The position numbers and the translations under genes are program-made. This document shows, piece after piece, positions 53,348-61,535 of a stretch of 64,000 nucleotides of DNA; position 1 is the first letter of the stretch; each line of letters begins with the position of its first letter. Location: the NCBI GenBank assembly GCA_018396875.1, contig JAGTQG010000001.1, positions 13,077 through 77,076 of the forward strand, given 5' to 3'. Under the pieces are notes generated by a model that was not told the origin of the DNA, did not search any database, and worked only from the letters and a program-made list of their open reading frames with translations. This DNA comes from Candidatus Bathyarchaeota archaeon (GTDB lineage Archaea; Thermoproteota; Bathyarchaeia; Bathyarchaeales; Bathycorpusculaceae).

Positions 53348-53564
53348 TTTGCTCCCCCGAAGTTTTTATTAAATGCTCCGCCACTTCTTTTGCCCATTCA
53401 CCAGTGAACGGATTTTTAGCAACCTCTCTTAAATATTCTTTCCATGAAATATTCAAAGCTTTCTTCCAAAATTCATACTTTTTAACAATGTTTTCATAGG
53501 CTTTTGCATGCAACTCGCAAAAGCCATTGTGCAATGCTTCTCTTTGACATATCGAACACTTCAA
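53337..53564 (-). CDS. Small zinc-binding protein (CxxC...CxxH)
   Basis: A 75-residue protein beginning MKCSICQREALHNGFCELH, giving a C-x2-C-x9-C-x2-H zinc site, followed by helices (AYENIVKKYEFWKKALNISWKEYLREV, PFTGEWAKEVAEHLIKT). Proteins like this are conserved in TACK archaea next to topoisomerase I genes, as far as I recall, but have no assigned role. It overlaps topA by four bases on one side and the OSTC-like gene by 11 on the other, so the three are translationally coupled. The last ten residues are polar and probably disordered. Confidence 0.68.
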   Translation of the reverse strand: MKCSICQREALHNGFCELHAKAYENIVKKYEFWKKALNISWKEYLREVAKNPFTGEWAKEVAEHLIKTSGEQSGT

Positions 53565-55633
53565 GTTCTATCCTCCTTTGAGGGACAGCCCGGATTAAAA
53601 CAAAGGTTCCAAGGACGTTTGCCCTTAATCCTAATATGAACGGTTGGCCAACCGCACTTTGGGCATTTTTTGCCCAGAGGTCTTACGAACCCCCTTTGTG
53701 GAAGGGGAAAGGCCGCATTGCATTTTTTCTTAAAATAGTTTGTGCATCCAATGAAGCGTTTTCCGGTTTTTCTGGAGTAGAGGACCATAAGTGTTCCAGT
53801 TCCACAAATCGGGCATTGCCCGATGATGCGTTCTTCAAGTCTAGCTTTTCTTACGGCTTTGCTTAACTGTTCGCCTATAATATTTTCTTTGCTTTTCAGC
53901 TCCTCCACGACGGGTTTCAATATTTCAATGACATCCGAAAGGACGTTTTCCCGCTTCTCTAGGTTGGCTTGAATCTTATCCATGCGTTCCTCAAGGTTTC
54001 TGGTCAGCTTTATTGAAACAATGGTTGGACAATGCCTCTTTAAAACTTCAAGAACTTCAAAGCCTAAATCCGTCACAACCATTCTCTCGTCGCGGACATA
54101 TTTTCTATCATACAAAGTTTGAATTATGTCAGCTCTTGTGGCTTTTGTTCCTATGCCAACTTCCTCCATCTTTCTTAGGAGGCTTCCCGGATTGTACCTT
54201 GGCGGAGGCTTGGTGAACTTGTCTTCCGAAATAACCCTAACAATTCGGAGTTGCTGTCCCTTTTCTATTCGGGGTAGAAGAACCTCTTCAGCCCTCACGT
54301 ATGGTTCATAGAAGCGGAGCCAACCCTCTTTAATTGTTTGTCGCCCCCTTAGGATAAATCTGTGTCCGTTAACGTTAACGCAAACTTTTACGCTTTGTCT
54401 TATGGCTGGTTCGCCGAAGACTGCCATAAACCTTCTGACAACCAAATCCCATATGCGTCTTTCAGGCTCCTCCAAAATCCTTTCTGGAAGATTCCCGGTA
54501 GGATAAATGGCGGGATGCGCCGGATCTTCTTTTTTGCCCTCGTTGGGTTTCAGCTCTTTTTTGGCTAAAAGTTCTGCCGCAAACCGGTTGTACTCCGGGA
54601 CTGCGCTTAGGCTTTTCAGAATCCCTTCATAGTTGATTGCTGGTGGAAGTTTTTGGCTGCTTGTTCGCGGATAGGAAATTAAGGCGTCTAGGTATAGACG
54701 CTGAGCAATGTCTAGGGTTCGCCTCGGCGTGTATCCGAAAAGGCTGTAGGCTTCACTTTGCAGTGCACCAATATCAAATGGTGTTGGCGGCATCTGCTGG
54801 AAACGCTTCTCCTCTATACTTTCAACGATTCCATCGTTGCCTTTACAAGCGCTAAGAACTGCTTCAACTTCTCCCTTTGTTTCGATAACATCCCTTTCGT
54901 ATTCAGCCTCGAAGATTTTCCCGTCTATTTCAATTTCAGCCTTGATTTCCCAGTAAGGCGTTGGAACAAAACTTCTTATGGCTTTCTCCCTTGCCACCAG
55001 AAATCTAAGAGTTGGTCCCTGCACCCTTCCAGTACTTAGGGTTGCATACTTTCCGCTCCAATCTTTGGCGGCTAAGGTTAGCGCCCTCGTGAGGTTTACG
55101 CCATACAACCAGTCAACTTCATGTCTTGTCCTGCCAGCCTCTATGAGGGCGAAATCAAGTTTTGGTAACGGTTTCTCGTATGCTTGTTCCAGCTCCTCCT
55201 TTGTCAACGTGGAATACTTCATCCTTCTTGCCACGTTTTCCTTGCCGCCGCAAGCATACTTCAGTATGCAGTATCCGATGATGCTACCTTCAATGTCGTA
55301 GTCGCACGCGTCAATGTACGTGTCTGCGCCCTGTGCAAGTTTGGAGATTGTTTCAAGCCAAACTCGAATCTGCTTCGCTCCCCTTTCGGCTATATATCGG
55401 GGAACCCAACGAAAATTGAAAACTGGATAGTAGTTTCTCCCAATATTTTCTTCAGCCACCGTATACAAGTGTCCGATAGCTGGAACCACCACTATTGGCT
55501 TGTCTCTTTCAGCCACATAATAAGGCACACCATTATCCTCAACCTTTTTAGCTTTCCCGTTCAGGTCGAGGGCTGAAGCTATCCTGTAAGCGGCGTCCGG
55601 TTTCTCTGTGATGATAAGCGTGTAGCGCTCCAT
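53561..55633 (-). CDS. topA: DNA topoisomerase I (type IA, archaeal topA)
   Basis: A 690-residue protein. The Toprim domain opens LIITEKPDAAYRIASAL and has YIDACDYDIEGSIIGY; the catalytic tyrosine is in DALISYPRTSSQKLP near residue 325, and IGTKATRADIIQTLYDRKY follows. The C-terminus has two zinc ribbons, CPICGTGTLMVLYS and CPKCGWPTVHIR. It relaxes negative supercoils, decatenates DNA and may act on RNA. The start at 55633 faces the zinc-ribbon gene across a 152-base promoter region, and the gene leads a three-gene operon. Confidence 0.95.
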   Translation of the reverse strand: MERYTLIITEKPDAAYRIASALDLNGKAKKVEDNGVPYYVAERDKPIVVVPAIGHLYTVAEENIGRNYYPVFNFRWVPRYIAERGAKQIRVWLETISKLAQGADTYIDACDYDIEGSIIGYCILKYACGGKENVARRMKYSTLTKEELEQAYEKPLPKLDFALIEAGRTRHEVDWLYGVNLTRALTLAAKDWSGKYATLSTGRVQGPTLRFLVAREKAIRSFVPTPYWEIKAEIEIDGKIFEAEYERDVIETKGEVEAVLSACKGNDGIVESIEEKRFQQMPPTPFDIGALQSEAYSLFGYTPRRTLDIAQRLYLDALISYPRTSSQKLPPAINYEGILKSLSAVPEYNRFAAELLAKKELKPNEGKKEDPAHPAIYPTGNLPERILEEPERRIWDLVVRRFMAVFGEPAIRQSVKVCVNVNGHRFILRGRQTIKEGWLRFYEPYVRAEEVLLPRIEKGQQLRIVRVISEDKFTKPPPRYNPGSLLRKMEEVGIGTKATRADIIQTLYDRKYVRDERMVVTDLGFEVLEVLKRHCPTIVSIKLTRNLEERMDKIQANLEKRENVLSDVIEILKPVVEELKSKENIIGEQLSKAVRKARLEERIIGQCPICGTGTLMVLYSRKTGKRFIGCTNYFKKKCNAAFPLPQRGFVRPLGKKCPKCGWPTVHIRIKGKRPWNLCFNPGCPSKEDRT

Positions 55634-55785
55634 GCAAGCACAGACCGTTGACCTATGAAATGGAGGCTCTCAAAGATAAGGATATAGTCAAAATTAAAAG
55701 TTTCTGCGCGTCAGCTTTACACCTAAACCAGCAACCAATAAATAGACGTTGCACTTTCCCCTTATACTGTTGAGAGGTCGTTGTT

Positions 55786-55950
55786 ATGCCTCAGAGAGTT
55801 GTTTGCCACCAGTGTGGCCACGTTTTGTATGAGGGCGCTGAACTGAAACCACCAGATGAAATAATTCACAAATATGACGGAAAATGCCCGAAATGTGGCA
55901 GAAAATTGGCTTTCATCCCATTAAACGTTGATATTAAGCCGCTTAAGTAA
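55786..55950 (+). CDS. 54-residue zinc-ribbon protein
   Basis: A short gene with ATG 55786 (GAGGTCG 11 bases upstream) and stop at 55948-55950. The product carries two CxxC knuckles, VVCHQCGHVLYEG at residues 6-18 and GKCPKCGRKLAF at 32-43, typical of a single zinc ribbon, and ends in NVDIKPLK. A TATA-like aataaatag near 55737-55745 is well placed for a promoter. It is followed 35 bases later by gcvT. Such ribbons often act as RNA- or protein-binding adaptors; I do not recognise a named family. It is missed easily because of its length. Confidence 0.72.
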   Translation: MPQRVVCHQCGHVLYEGAELKPPDEIIHKYDGKCPKCGRKLAFIPLNVDIKPLK

Positions 55951-55984
55951 TTTTGCGCAGTCGTCCATAAAGGATGTGGATGAA

Positions 55985-57118
55985 ATGAACAGAACCCAGC
56001 TCTATGAAGTTCACGTTAAAACTGCCAAAATGACAACTTTCGCAGGCTTTGAAATGCCTCTTTGGTATAGGGGGATTACTGAAGAACACTTGGCTGTTCG
56101 AAACAGCGTCGGCGTTTTCGACGTTTCCCACATGGGGCGGGTAATCATAATGGGCGATGATGCTGAACGCTTCCTAAACTATGTGGTTACAAATGATGTG
56201 TCGGCTTTAACGCCCAACAGCGCTCTCTACACGGTTATGTGCAACGAAAACGGTGGCATCGTCGACGACTGTGTAGTAAGCCGACTAGTCAAGGACAAGT
56301 TCCTGCTCGTTCCAAACGCCACAAACCGTGAAAAGGACTATAACTGGCTTGTGCAACACGCAAAAGGCTACAATGTCAAAATTGAGGACATCTCCAATAG
56401 ATCGGCGATGCTGGCGGTTCAAGGGCCTAACGCTGAAAAAACTCTACAAAAAATCTGTTCAGAAGACCTAAGCAAAGTCGAACGCTTCAAGTGTGTTTCA
56501 GCGAAGCTGGCAGGTGTAGACGTTTTCCTTTCAAGAACAGGCTACACAGGCGAAGATGGCTTTGAGGTCTACGTGTGGGATGCTTCTCTGGAAAAGCCGG
56601 ATAACGCCATAAAAGTTTGGAACGCAATCCTTGACGCCGGCAAAACCTTTGGAATAGAACCGTGCGGTTTAGGCGCAAGAGACACCCTCCGCCTTGAGGC
56701 AGGGTTATGCCTCTACGGAAACGACATAGACGAAAACACAACACCTCTCGAAGCCAGACTAGGATTTGTTGTGAAATTTCAAAAAGATAACTTCATAGGG
56801 AAAAATGCACTGCTGAAACAGAAGGAAGAGGGAATCAAGCGCAGACGAGTAGGCTTACAAATGATGGAGCAAGGGATACCCCGTCAAGGCTTTAAAGTAT
56901 ACAATGATAAAGGCGAAAACATAGGGCAAATCACAAGCGGAACATTCTCACCACTACTTAAATGCGGCATAGCCATGGCATACGTTCAAACCCAGCAAGC
57001 CCAAGAAGGAAATATTGTAAATGTGGACATCCGCGGCAAAAAAGTCAAAGCAAAAATCGTCCCGTTCCCATTCTACGACCAAGAAAAATACGGATACAAG
57101 CGAAAAACACTTACCTAA
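55985..57118 (+). CDS. gcvT: Glycine cleavage system T protein (aminomethyltransferase)
   Basis: A 377-residue enzyme. Landmarks are TTFAGFEMPLWYRGITEEHLAVRNSVGVFDVSHMGRV (landmarks in pieces), the folate-binding SRTGYTGEDGFEVYVW near residue 190 and GLGARDTLRLEAGLCLYGNDID near residue 235. It transfers the methylene group from lipoylated GcvH to tetrahydrofolate, releasing ammonia. The frame is open from 55928, but ATG 55985 gives the family start with a purine-rich AAGGATG site upstream. GcvH is at 22.4 kb; the P and L proteins lie outside the window. Confidence 0.94.
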   Translation: MNRTQLYEVHVKTAKMTTFAGFEMPLWYRGITEEHLAVRNSVGVFDVSHMGRVIIMGDDAERFLNYVVTNDVSALTPNSALYTVMCNENGGIVDDCVVSRLVKDKFLLVPNATNREKDYNWLVQHAKGYNVKIEDISNRSAMLAVQGPNAEKTLQKICSEDLSKVERFKCVSAKLAGVDVFLSRTGYTGEDGFEVYVWDASLEKPDNAIKVWNAILDAGKTFGIEPCGLGARDTLRLEAGLCLYGNDIDENTTPLEARLGFVVKFQKDNFIGKNALLKQKEEGIKRRRVGLQMMEQGIPRQGFKVYNDKGENIGQITSGTFSPLLKCGIAMAYVQTQQAQEGNIVNVDIRGKKVKAKIVPFPFYDQEKYGYKRKTLT

Positions 57119-57184
57119 ATTCCGAAGTCACCGTAAGGGAAATAAACACCCCAAAATAATTCTATTCAAAAGAGCTGAACATCA

Positions 57185-59431
57185 ATGGAAATCAAAAAGA
57201 TCTTCACGAAAGAAAACTTTCTCAACACCCTTAAAAACATTGGAAAAATTCGACCTAAAACGGGTCACACATCAATTCTAACATCAACCGCGTTAATGTT
57301 AATCCTACTGATAGCTTTTGGGATAAGGCTCTTTCCAATGCGCTGGGAAATAGACCCAACAACCGGAAAATCAAACCTTTTACTCTCTGAGTTTGACCCG
57401 TACTTTCAATATCGCTTTACAAAGTACATAGTGGACAATGGTTTCCTAGCTTGGTTATGGTGGAATGACACACAACGTTGGTATCCACAAGGCTTTGAAG
57501 TGGCGAAAAAAGCTTATCCAGGACTACCCCTTACGGCAGCCTTCATTTATAAGATAATTTCCGCTTTAGGGGTAGGCATAGACCTCATGAGCTTCTGCTC
57601 GCTTTTCCCAGCGATAATGGGGATGTTGGCATGTCTTGCCATATACTTCTTAGGCAAAGACATAGGCGGCAGACCAGTGGGACTTTTAGCCGCCCTCTTC
57701 TTAGCCCTACACCCGTCCTACATCCAGCGTACATCGCTAGGCTTTTTTGACGACGAAACCGTTGGTATACTATCCCTAATAGCTTTCGCTTTCTTATTCT
57801 TGAGGGCAATTGAAGAAGATCGCCCTATAAGGTCAACAATAAAATATGCCCTTGCATCTGGAGCCATTTTAGGATACTTCTGCGCAAGTTGGGGTGCAGC
57901 CTTCTATCCCATAGGGCTCACCGCCCTTTTCGTCTTCATATTGCTGGTCATGAGAAGGTACACGCAGAGGCTTCTGTTAGTTTACAGCGTAACTTTTGGC
58001 TTGGGATTATTTATCGCCATAAACGTTCCATACCTCACACCTAATTACCTTACTTCCACGGCTGTTGTTGCAGTTGCTGGAGTTTTTAGCTTACTGGTTC
58101 TTGCTGAAATTTTAAATGCAATGCCAACACAGCGATGGAAAATCATAACTGTATTAATTTTTCTAGCATTAATTGTTGGAGGTTTCGCCTTTTTATGGCA
58201 AAGGGGACTAGTGCAAAGCTTAACTGGAAAGTTTCTTTCAGTTGTGAACCCATTTACACGAGCTGAATCCCCTCTTTACGAATCGGTGGCAGAGCATCGA
58301 ATTTCTGCGTGGGGCACCCTTTATTATGATCTTGGCATTGGGATAATATTCTTCATAATCGGCTTGTTCTTTGCTTGTGGAAACTTCAACAATAGAAATG
58401 TGTTTCTATTGGTTTTTGGTTTAACTTCACTTTATTTTGCATGTTCCATGGTGCGGTTACTTGTGCTTATGGCGCCAGCCTACAGCCTTTTAGTTGGTGT
58501 GGGCGTTAATGGATTGCTGAAACCTTTTGCTACTCTGATAAAAGAACCGCCCAAAATCAGCGTGAAGAAAAAGTTTGGACCAGTGTATGTTGGAAAAGAG
58601 TTCAGCGGCGCCGCCATATTCATGATATTTCTAATTTTGATGACAAGTGTGGCTTTTCCAATGCCTAGAGTTTACAGGCAAGTTTATACACCAACCACTA
58701 TATCGTCTGGAAGCCTCTCCCTAATACCAGACAGGCCGGTGCAAGAGTGGATAGATATGCTTTACTGGACTAGAACAAGACTGAATGCGACGACGGTTGT
58801 TTGCAGCTGGTGGGACTATGGGTACTGGCTAACCATAATGGGAAACGTTACAACCCTTGCAGACAACGCTACGGTGAACGGAACTCAAATACAGAACATT
58901 GGCTTTACATTCATGGCTAACGAGACACAGGCAATTAAAATGCTAAAGCGATACAACGCCGAGTACATACTCGTTTACACAACGATACGCACCGACGGAA
59001 GTTGGGCTGGCGCTGGCGGCGACGAGGGAAAATGGATTTGGATGGCTGCTATATCTGGAAAAGCTCGCGACCGTTTCATAAGCCAAGGGTTAATTTCTGA
59101 AGGTGAAATGTGGACCAGCGACCTTGAAGAGGTTAGGCAGAGGTTTGGAAACTACACTCTGGGCTGGCATTTCCTAGGAGACAAAAACAATAACAATAGG
59201 GTCGACAGCGATGAGCTCCAACCAACTCAGGGGCAAAACTCGACAATCTACAAGCTAATGCGCTACGCGGCAGAGCGATGGTTGCAGGAACGGGGACAGC
59301 TCACAACATTGTCAATTAGGCTTCAGTACTTCAGCGAAGCCTACATCGCGGGCTTGAATAACGCTCAAGGTTACGGTGGAATAGTTCCACTTGTCTGTCT
59401 TTACAAGATTAATTACCCGCCAGAACAGTGA
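57185..59431 (+). CDS. aglB: STT3/AglB oligosaccharyltransferase
   Basis: A 748-residue membrane glycosyltransferase. About 13 membrane helices span residues 25-490. The metal-binding motifs are EFDPYFQYR near residue 65 and FFDDETVG near residue 190, and the acceptor-binding VCSWWDYGYWLTI near residue 540 is the WWDYG motif of the soluble C-terminal domain. It transfers a lipid-linked oligosaccharide to Asn in N-x-S/T sequons on the cell-surface side. The next gene makes the first step of the lipid-linked glycan, and an OSTC-like protein is encoded 4 kb upstream, so N-glycosylation genes cluster here. Confidence 0.94.
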   Translation: MEIKKIFTKENFLNTLKNIGKIRPKTGHTSILTSTALMLILLIAFGIRLFPMRWEIDPTTGKSNLLLSEFDPYFQYRFTKYIVDNGFLAWLWWNDTQRWYPQGFEVAKKAYPGLPLTAAFIYKIISALGVGIDLMSFCSLFPAIMGMLACLAIYFLGKDIGGRPVGLLAALFLALHPSYIQRTSLGFFDDETVGILSLIAFAFLFLRAIEEDRPIRSTIKYALASGAILGYFCASWGAAFYPIGLTALFVFILLVMRRYTQRLLLVYSVTFGLGLFIAINVPYLTPNYLTSTAVVAVAGVFSLLVLAEILNAMPTQRWKIITVLIFLALIVGGFAFLWQRGLVQSLTGKFLSVVNPFTRAESPLYESVAEHRISAWGTLYYDLGIGIIFFIIGLFFACGNFNNRNVFLLVFGLTSLYFACSMVRLLVLMAPAYSLLVGVGVNGLLKPFATLIKEPPKISVKKKFGPVYVGKEFSGAAIFMIFLILMTSVAFPMPRVYRQVYTPTTISSGSLSLIPDRPVQEWIDMLYWTRTRLNATTVVCSWWDYGYWLTIMGNVTTLADNATVNGTQIQNIGFTFMANETQAIKMLKRYNAEYILVYTTIRTDGSWAGAGGDEGKWIWMAAISGKARDRFISQGLISEGEMWTSDLEEVRQRFGNYTLGWHFLGDKNNNNRVDSDELQPTQGQNSTIYKLMRYAAERWLQERGQLTTLSIRLQYFSEAYIAGLNNAQGYGGIVPLVCLYKINYPPEQ

Positions 59432-59447
59432 AAAAGGGCGAGAAGTC

Positions 59448-60320
59448 TTGTTTCCAAAAGTTCCGGATTATCATAAGCCGAATAAGCCGCTTGTTCCAAC
59501 GGGTTTAGGCGTTTTTTACGTGGTGGCAAGCGCCCTTTACCTTTTTATTTTACACTTATTTCTTGAAGGTGGTACTACAACCCCTAACAAAGCTTTAACT
59601 TTGGCGGTCTGCATCTTGTTCGGCGGTTTCATGGGTTTGCTTGACGACTGGATGGACTTGCGGTGGCGTTATAAGGCTTTTTTCCCGTTGATTGCAGCGA
59701 TCCCTCTCGTGGCTTTGGCGTATAGATTACATGTTCGCACAGCGATAACTATCCCGTTAATTGGCACTATAGATCTTGGAATTTACAACATCTATTACAT
59801 CGCAGTAATACCTTTGATTGTAACGGTCACCACAAATACTGTCAACCAGCTTGGAGGTTTAAATGGCTTGGAAACGGTTTGCCCAGCCATTGTTTTGATG
59901 GGGCTTATGATTTTGTCTGGGCAAAACGCCATTCTGTTAACTTTACCTTTGGCTGTCTGGTTGACGCTTGCATTCTTCAATTTTCAAGGCAAAATTTTTG
60001 TCGGTAATACGGGGTCTTTCGCAATTGGGATAACGTTAGCGGCTTTTGCGATAATTTCGGACTTAAAATGGTGTTTGCTAGTTTCGATTTTGCCCTACAT
60101 TTTCAATTCCTCGCTCATTTTGCTAAACTATTTCTTGTTCCGAGCAAAGGCAAACGTTATTTTTGACGGTGTAAGGCTTGTCTCTAATCATAGGCGAAGT
60201 TTGATAACTCTTATCACGTATAACCGACCCTTGACTGAGCGCCAGGTGGTCGTAATTGTTTCGCTTCTGGTGGCGGCGTCAACACTGGCGGCGGTGCTTG
60301 TTCAATTGTTTTTGTTCTAA
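59448..60320 (+). CDS. Alg7/MraY-like UDP-sugar:polyprenyl-phosphate sugar-1-phosphate transferase
   Basis: About 290 residues with eight to nine membrane helices. Motifs typical of GPT/Alg7 are PDYHKPNKPLVPTG at the N-terminus, GLLDDWMDLRWRYK near residue 65, NQLGGLNGLE near residue 140, GKIFVGNTGSFAIG near residue 175 and VSNHRRSLITL near residue 235. It would transfer GlcNAc-1-phosphate, or a related sugar, from a UDP donor to dolichyl or polyprenyl phosphate, starting the glycan used by STT3. The frame is open from 59391, overlapping aglB, but the first 19 residues are unlike the family; TTG 59448 looks better. The usual first membrane helix is then absent. Confidence 0.86.
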   Translation: MFPKVPDYHKPNKPLVPTGLGVFYVVASALYLFILHLFLEGGTTTPNKALTLAVCILFGGFMGLLDDWMDLRWRYKAFFPLIAAIPLVALAYRLHVRTAITIPLIGTIDLGIYNIYYIAVIPLIVTVTTNTVNQLGGLNGLETVCPAIVLMGLMILSGQNAILLTLPLAVWLTLAFFNFQGKIFVGNTGSFAIGITLAAFAIISDLKWCLLVSILPYIFNSSLILLNYFLFRAKANVIFDGVRLVSNHRRSLITLITYNRPLTERQVVVIVSLLVAASTLAAVLVQLFLF

Positions 60321-60329
60321 CATGGGCGG

Positions 60330-60356
60330 TTGTGTGTAACAAAACATTACACACAA
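60330..60356 (+). terminator. Perfect 10-bp hairpin after the Alg7-like gene
   Basis: TGTGTGTAA (60331-60339) and TTACACACA (60347-60355) pair perfectly, extended by T60330-A60356, with a seven-base loop. It lies 10 bases after the stop codon. Only an A-rich stretch follows, so it may be a transcript-end stem or a terminator on the opposite strand. The remaining 120 bases before the next gene hold nothing I can name. Confidence 0.4.
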
Positions 60357-60479
60357 AAATCCAAGAAATGTAGGATGCGAGGCTTATTTCGCGGAGCTGT
60401 TAGGCAACGGTTTAGCAGATGTTAACGTGAGGAATCAGCTATTTGCCCCACCCTTTACGTTCCAAACGTCTCGGTTAAA

Positions 60480-60911
60480 GTGGAAGTCACCAGCATCATA
60501 GGGGTTAAACTGGACTCAAAAGGCGGAGCTGGCGCAGTAAATTTTGAGGTTAAGGCGAAGCTTGAAGAGAAAGAGCGGAAAAGCCAAATGGTCGTCGTTG
60601 GTTTCTCTCTCCAACTGAACACGAAGCCGGGCATCGTAAAGTTTGAAATTGAAGGAAACGCCACTTTAACTGGCAAGGAGACTGAAATAAACAAGATGTT
60701 GGAGGTTGACCCTGAAACAAAATTGCCCTACGTTTTCCAAAAGGTTTACCAACACACATTCACAGCAATGTATCTTTTATCAACAATATTGAATACGCCT
60801 CCGCCGCCAGTAGACCTCTTGCTTTTCGGCAGAGAGAGTACGCCCACAGAAAACATGGAACTGACTTCAGAAGAAGCTAAAACCGTTGAAGAATCCAAGT
60901 CTGAAGCATAG
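60480..60911 (+). CDS. SecB-fold-like archaeal protein
   Basis: A 143-residue protein. The N-terminal half is beta-rich (NFEVKAKLEEKERKSQMVVVGFSLQLN). Then come PGIVKFEIEGNATLTGKE, a helix with EINKML, a LPYVFQKVYQH segment and a helix ending in TPPPPVDLL. Bacterial SecB has the same order near its C-terminus (an FxLxGxxxEE strand, a Pro-Tyr-x-R helix opening, then a GG(F)PPLLL end), and SecB-like proteins exist in some archaea. This would make it a chaperone for unfolded chains. The tail is acidic. The start is a GTG with no clear ribosome-binding site, and the frame stays open upstream to 60426, so the true start is uncertain. Confidence 0.48.
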   Translation: MEVTSIIGVKLDSKGGAGAVNFEVKAKLEEKERKSQMVVVGFSLQLNTKPGIVKFEIEGNATLTGKETEINKMLEVDPETKLPYVFQKVYQHTFTAMYLLSTILNTPPPPVDLLLFGRESTPTENMELTSEEAKTVEESKSEA

Positions 60912-60933
60912 CCTTAAAGCGTTTTAGGAAGAG

Positions 60934-60940
60934 TTTTATA
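60934..60940 (+). promoter_or_regulatory. TATA box of the queT transcript
   Basis: ttttata centred at 60937 predicts transcription from about 60962, that is, exactly at the first pairing bases of the structured leader. Only 20 bases separate it from the SecB-like stop codon. Confidence 0.5.
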
Positions 60941-60960
60941 GCTCTTTGCTGGTTTTTGTT

Positions 60961-61030
60961 GTTTGTCGGCGGGTGAGTGGGGCCTCCCACCCGTTCCGCC
61001 ATACAAACCCCGGTGTAGGGAGGTGAAAAA
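60961..61030 (+). promoter_or_regulatory. Structured leader of queT, candidate riboswitch
   Basis: The 70-base leader can form one long arm: GTTTGT/ACAAAC (60961-60966 with 61003-61008), GGCGG/CCGCC (60968-60972 with 60996-61000) and GTGGG/CCCAC (60977-60981 with 60986-60990), with an internal loop of four and five bases and a four-base tip. The Shine-Dalgarno GGGAGG (61018-61023) is perfectly complementary to CCTCCC (60983-60988) at the tip, and CGGGTG/CACCCG (60970-60975 with 60988-60993) offers a competing fold that frees CCTCC. Two exclusive states controlling translation of a 7-deazaguanine transporter suggest a ligand-sensing RNA. I know no archaeal riboswitch of this shape. Confidence 0.5.
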
Positions 61031-61528
61031 TTGAAGTTTAAAAGTGAAGATGTGGCTTTGACAGCCGTTTTTGCCGCGTTCTACGCTGCTGGAGTTGTTT
61101 TCTTAACGCCCATAAGCTTCGAAGTTTTTCAATTGAGGGTGGCTGATGCGTTGTTGCCATTGGCTGTTGTCTTCGGATTGCCAGTGGCTCTTGGAACAAG
61201 TTTTGGTTGTTTCATTGCAAACTTTTATGGCGGTTTAGGCCTTGTCGACGTTGTTGGTGGCGCCTTTGCAAACTTTGTCGCGTGCGTCTTGGCATGGCGC
61301 ATTGGTGAGAAAACAGTCCTGCGCAGGTTTACATCTTGCCTTGCAGAAACAGCTGTTGTAACACTAGTCGTGGGAAGTTACTTGTCTGTGCTCCTTAATG
61401 TGCCAATAGAGATTAGTTTACTTGGCATTTTCTTGGGCTCTATAGTTGCAATAAACATTCTAGGCTTCGGTCTTCTAGAAGCATTGTATCGAAGCGGTGT
61501 AGCAAAAAGGTTCGTAGAAAGAGGCTAA
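61031..61528 (+). CDS. queT: QueT family transporter (queuosine/archaeosine precursor)
   Basis: A 165-residue protein with about five membrane helices. The N-terminal LTAVFAAFYAAGVVFLTPISFEVFQLRVADALLPLAVVFG (landmarks in pieces: FQLRVADALLPLA) and ANFYGGLGLVDVVGGAFAN match the QueT family (PF06177), an ECF-type S component linked with queuosine in bacteria. In archaea the likely cargo is preQ0 or another precursor of archaeosine in tRNA. The start is TTG 61031 with GGGAGGTG upstream, and a structured leader precedes it. The A/T modules of an ECF complex are not in the window. Confidence 0.85.
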   Translation: MKFKSEDVALTAVFAAFYAAGVVFLTPISFEVFQLRVADALLPLAVVFGLPVALGTSFGCFIANFYGGLGLVDVVGGAFANFVACVLAWRIGEKTVLRRFTSCLAETAVVTLVVGSYLSVLLNVPIEISLLGIFLGSIVAINILGFGLLEALYRSGVAKRFVERG

Positions 61529-61535
61529 CGTTTCC

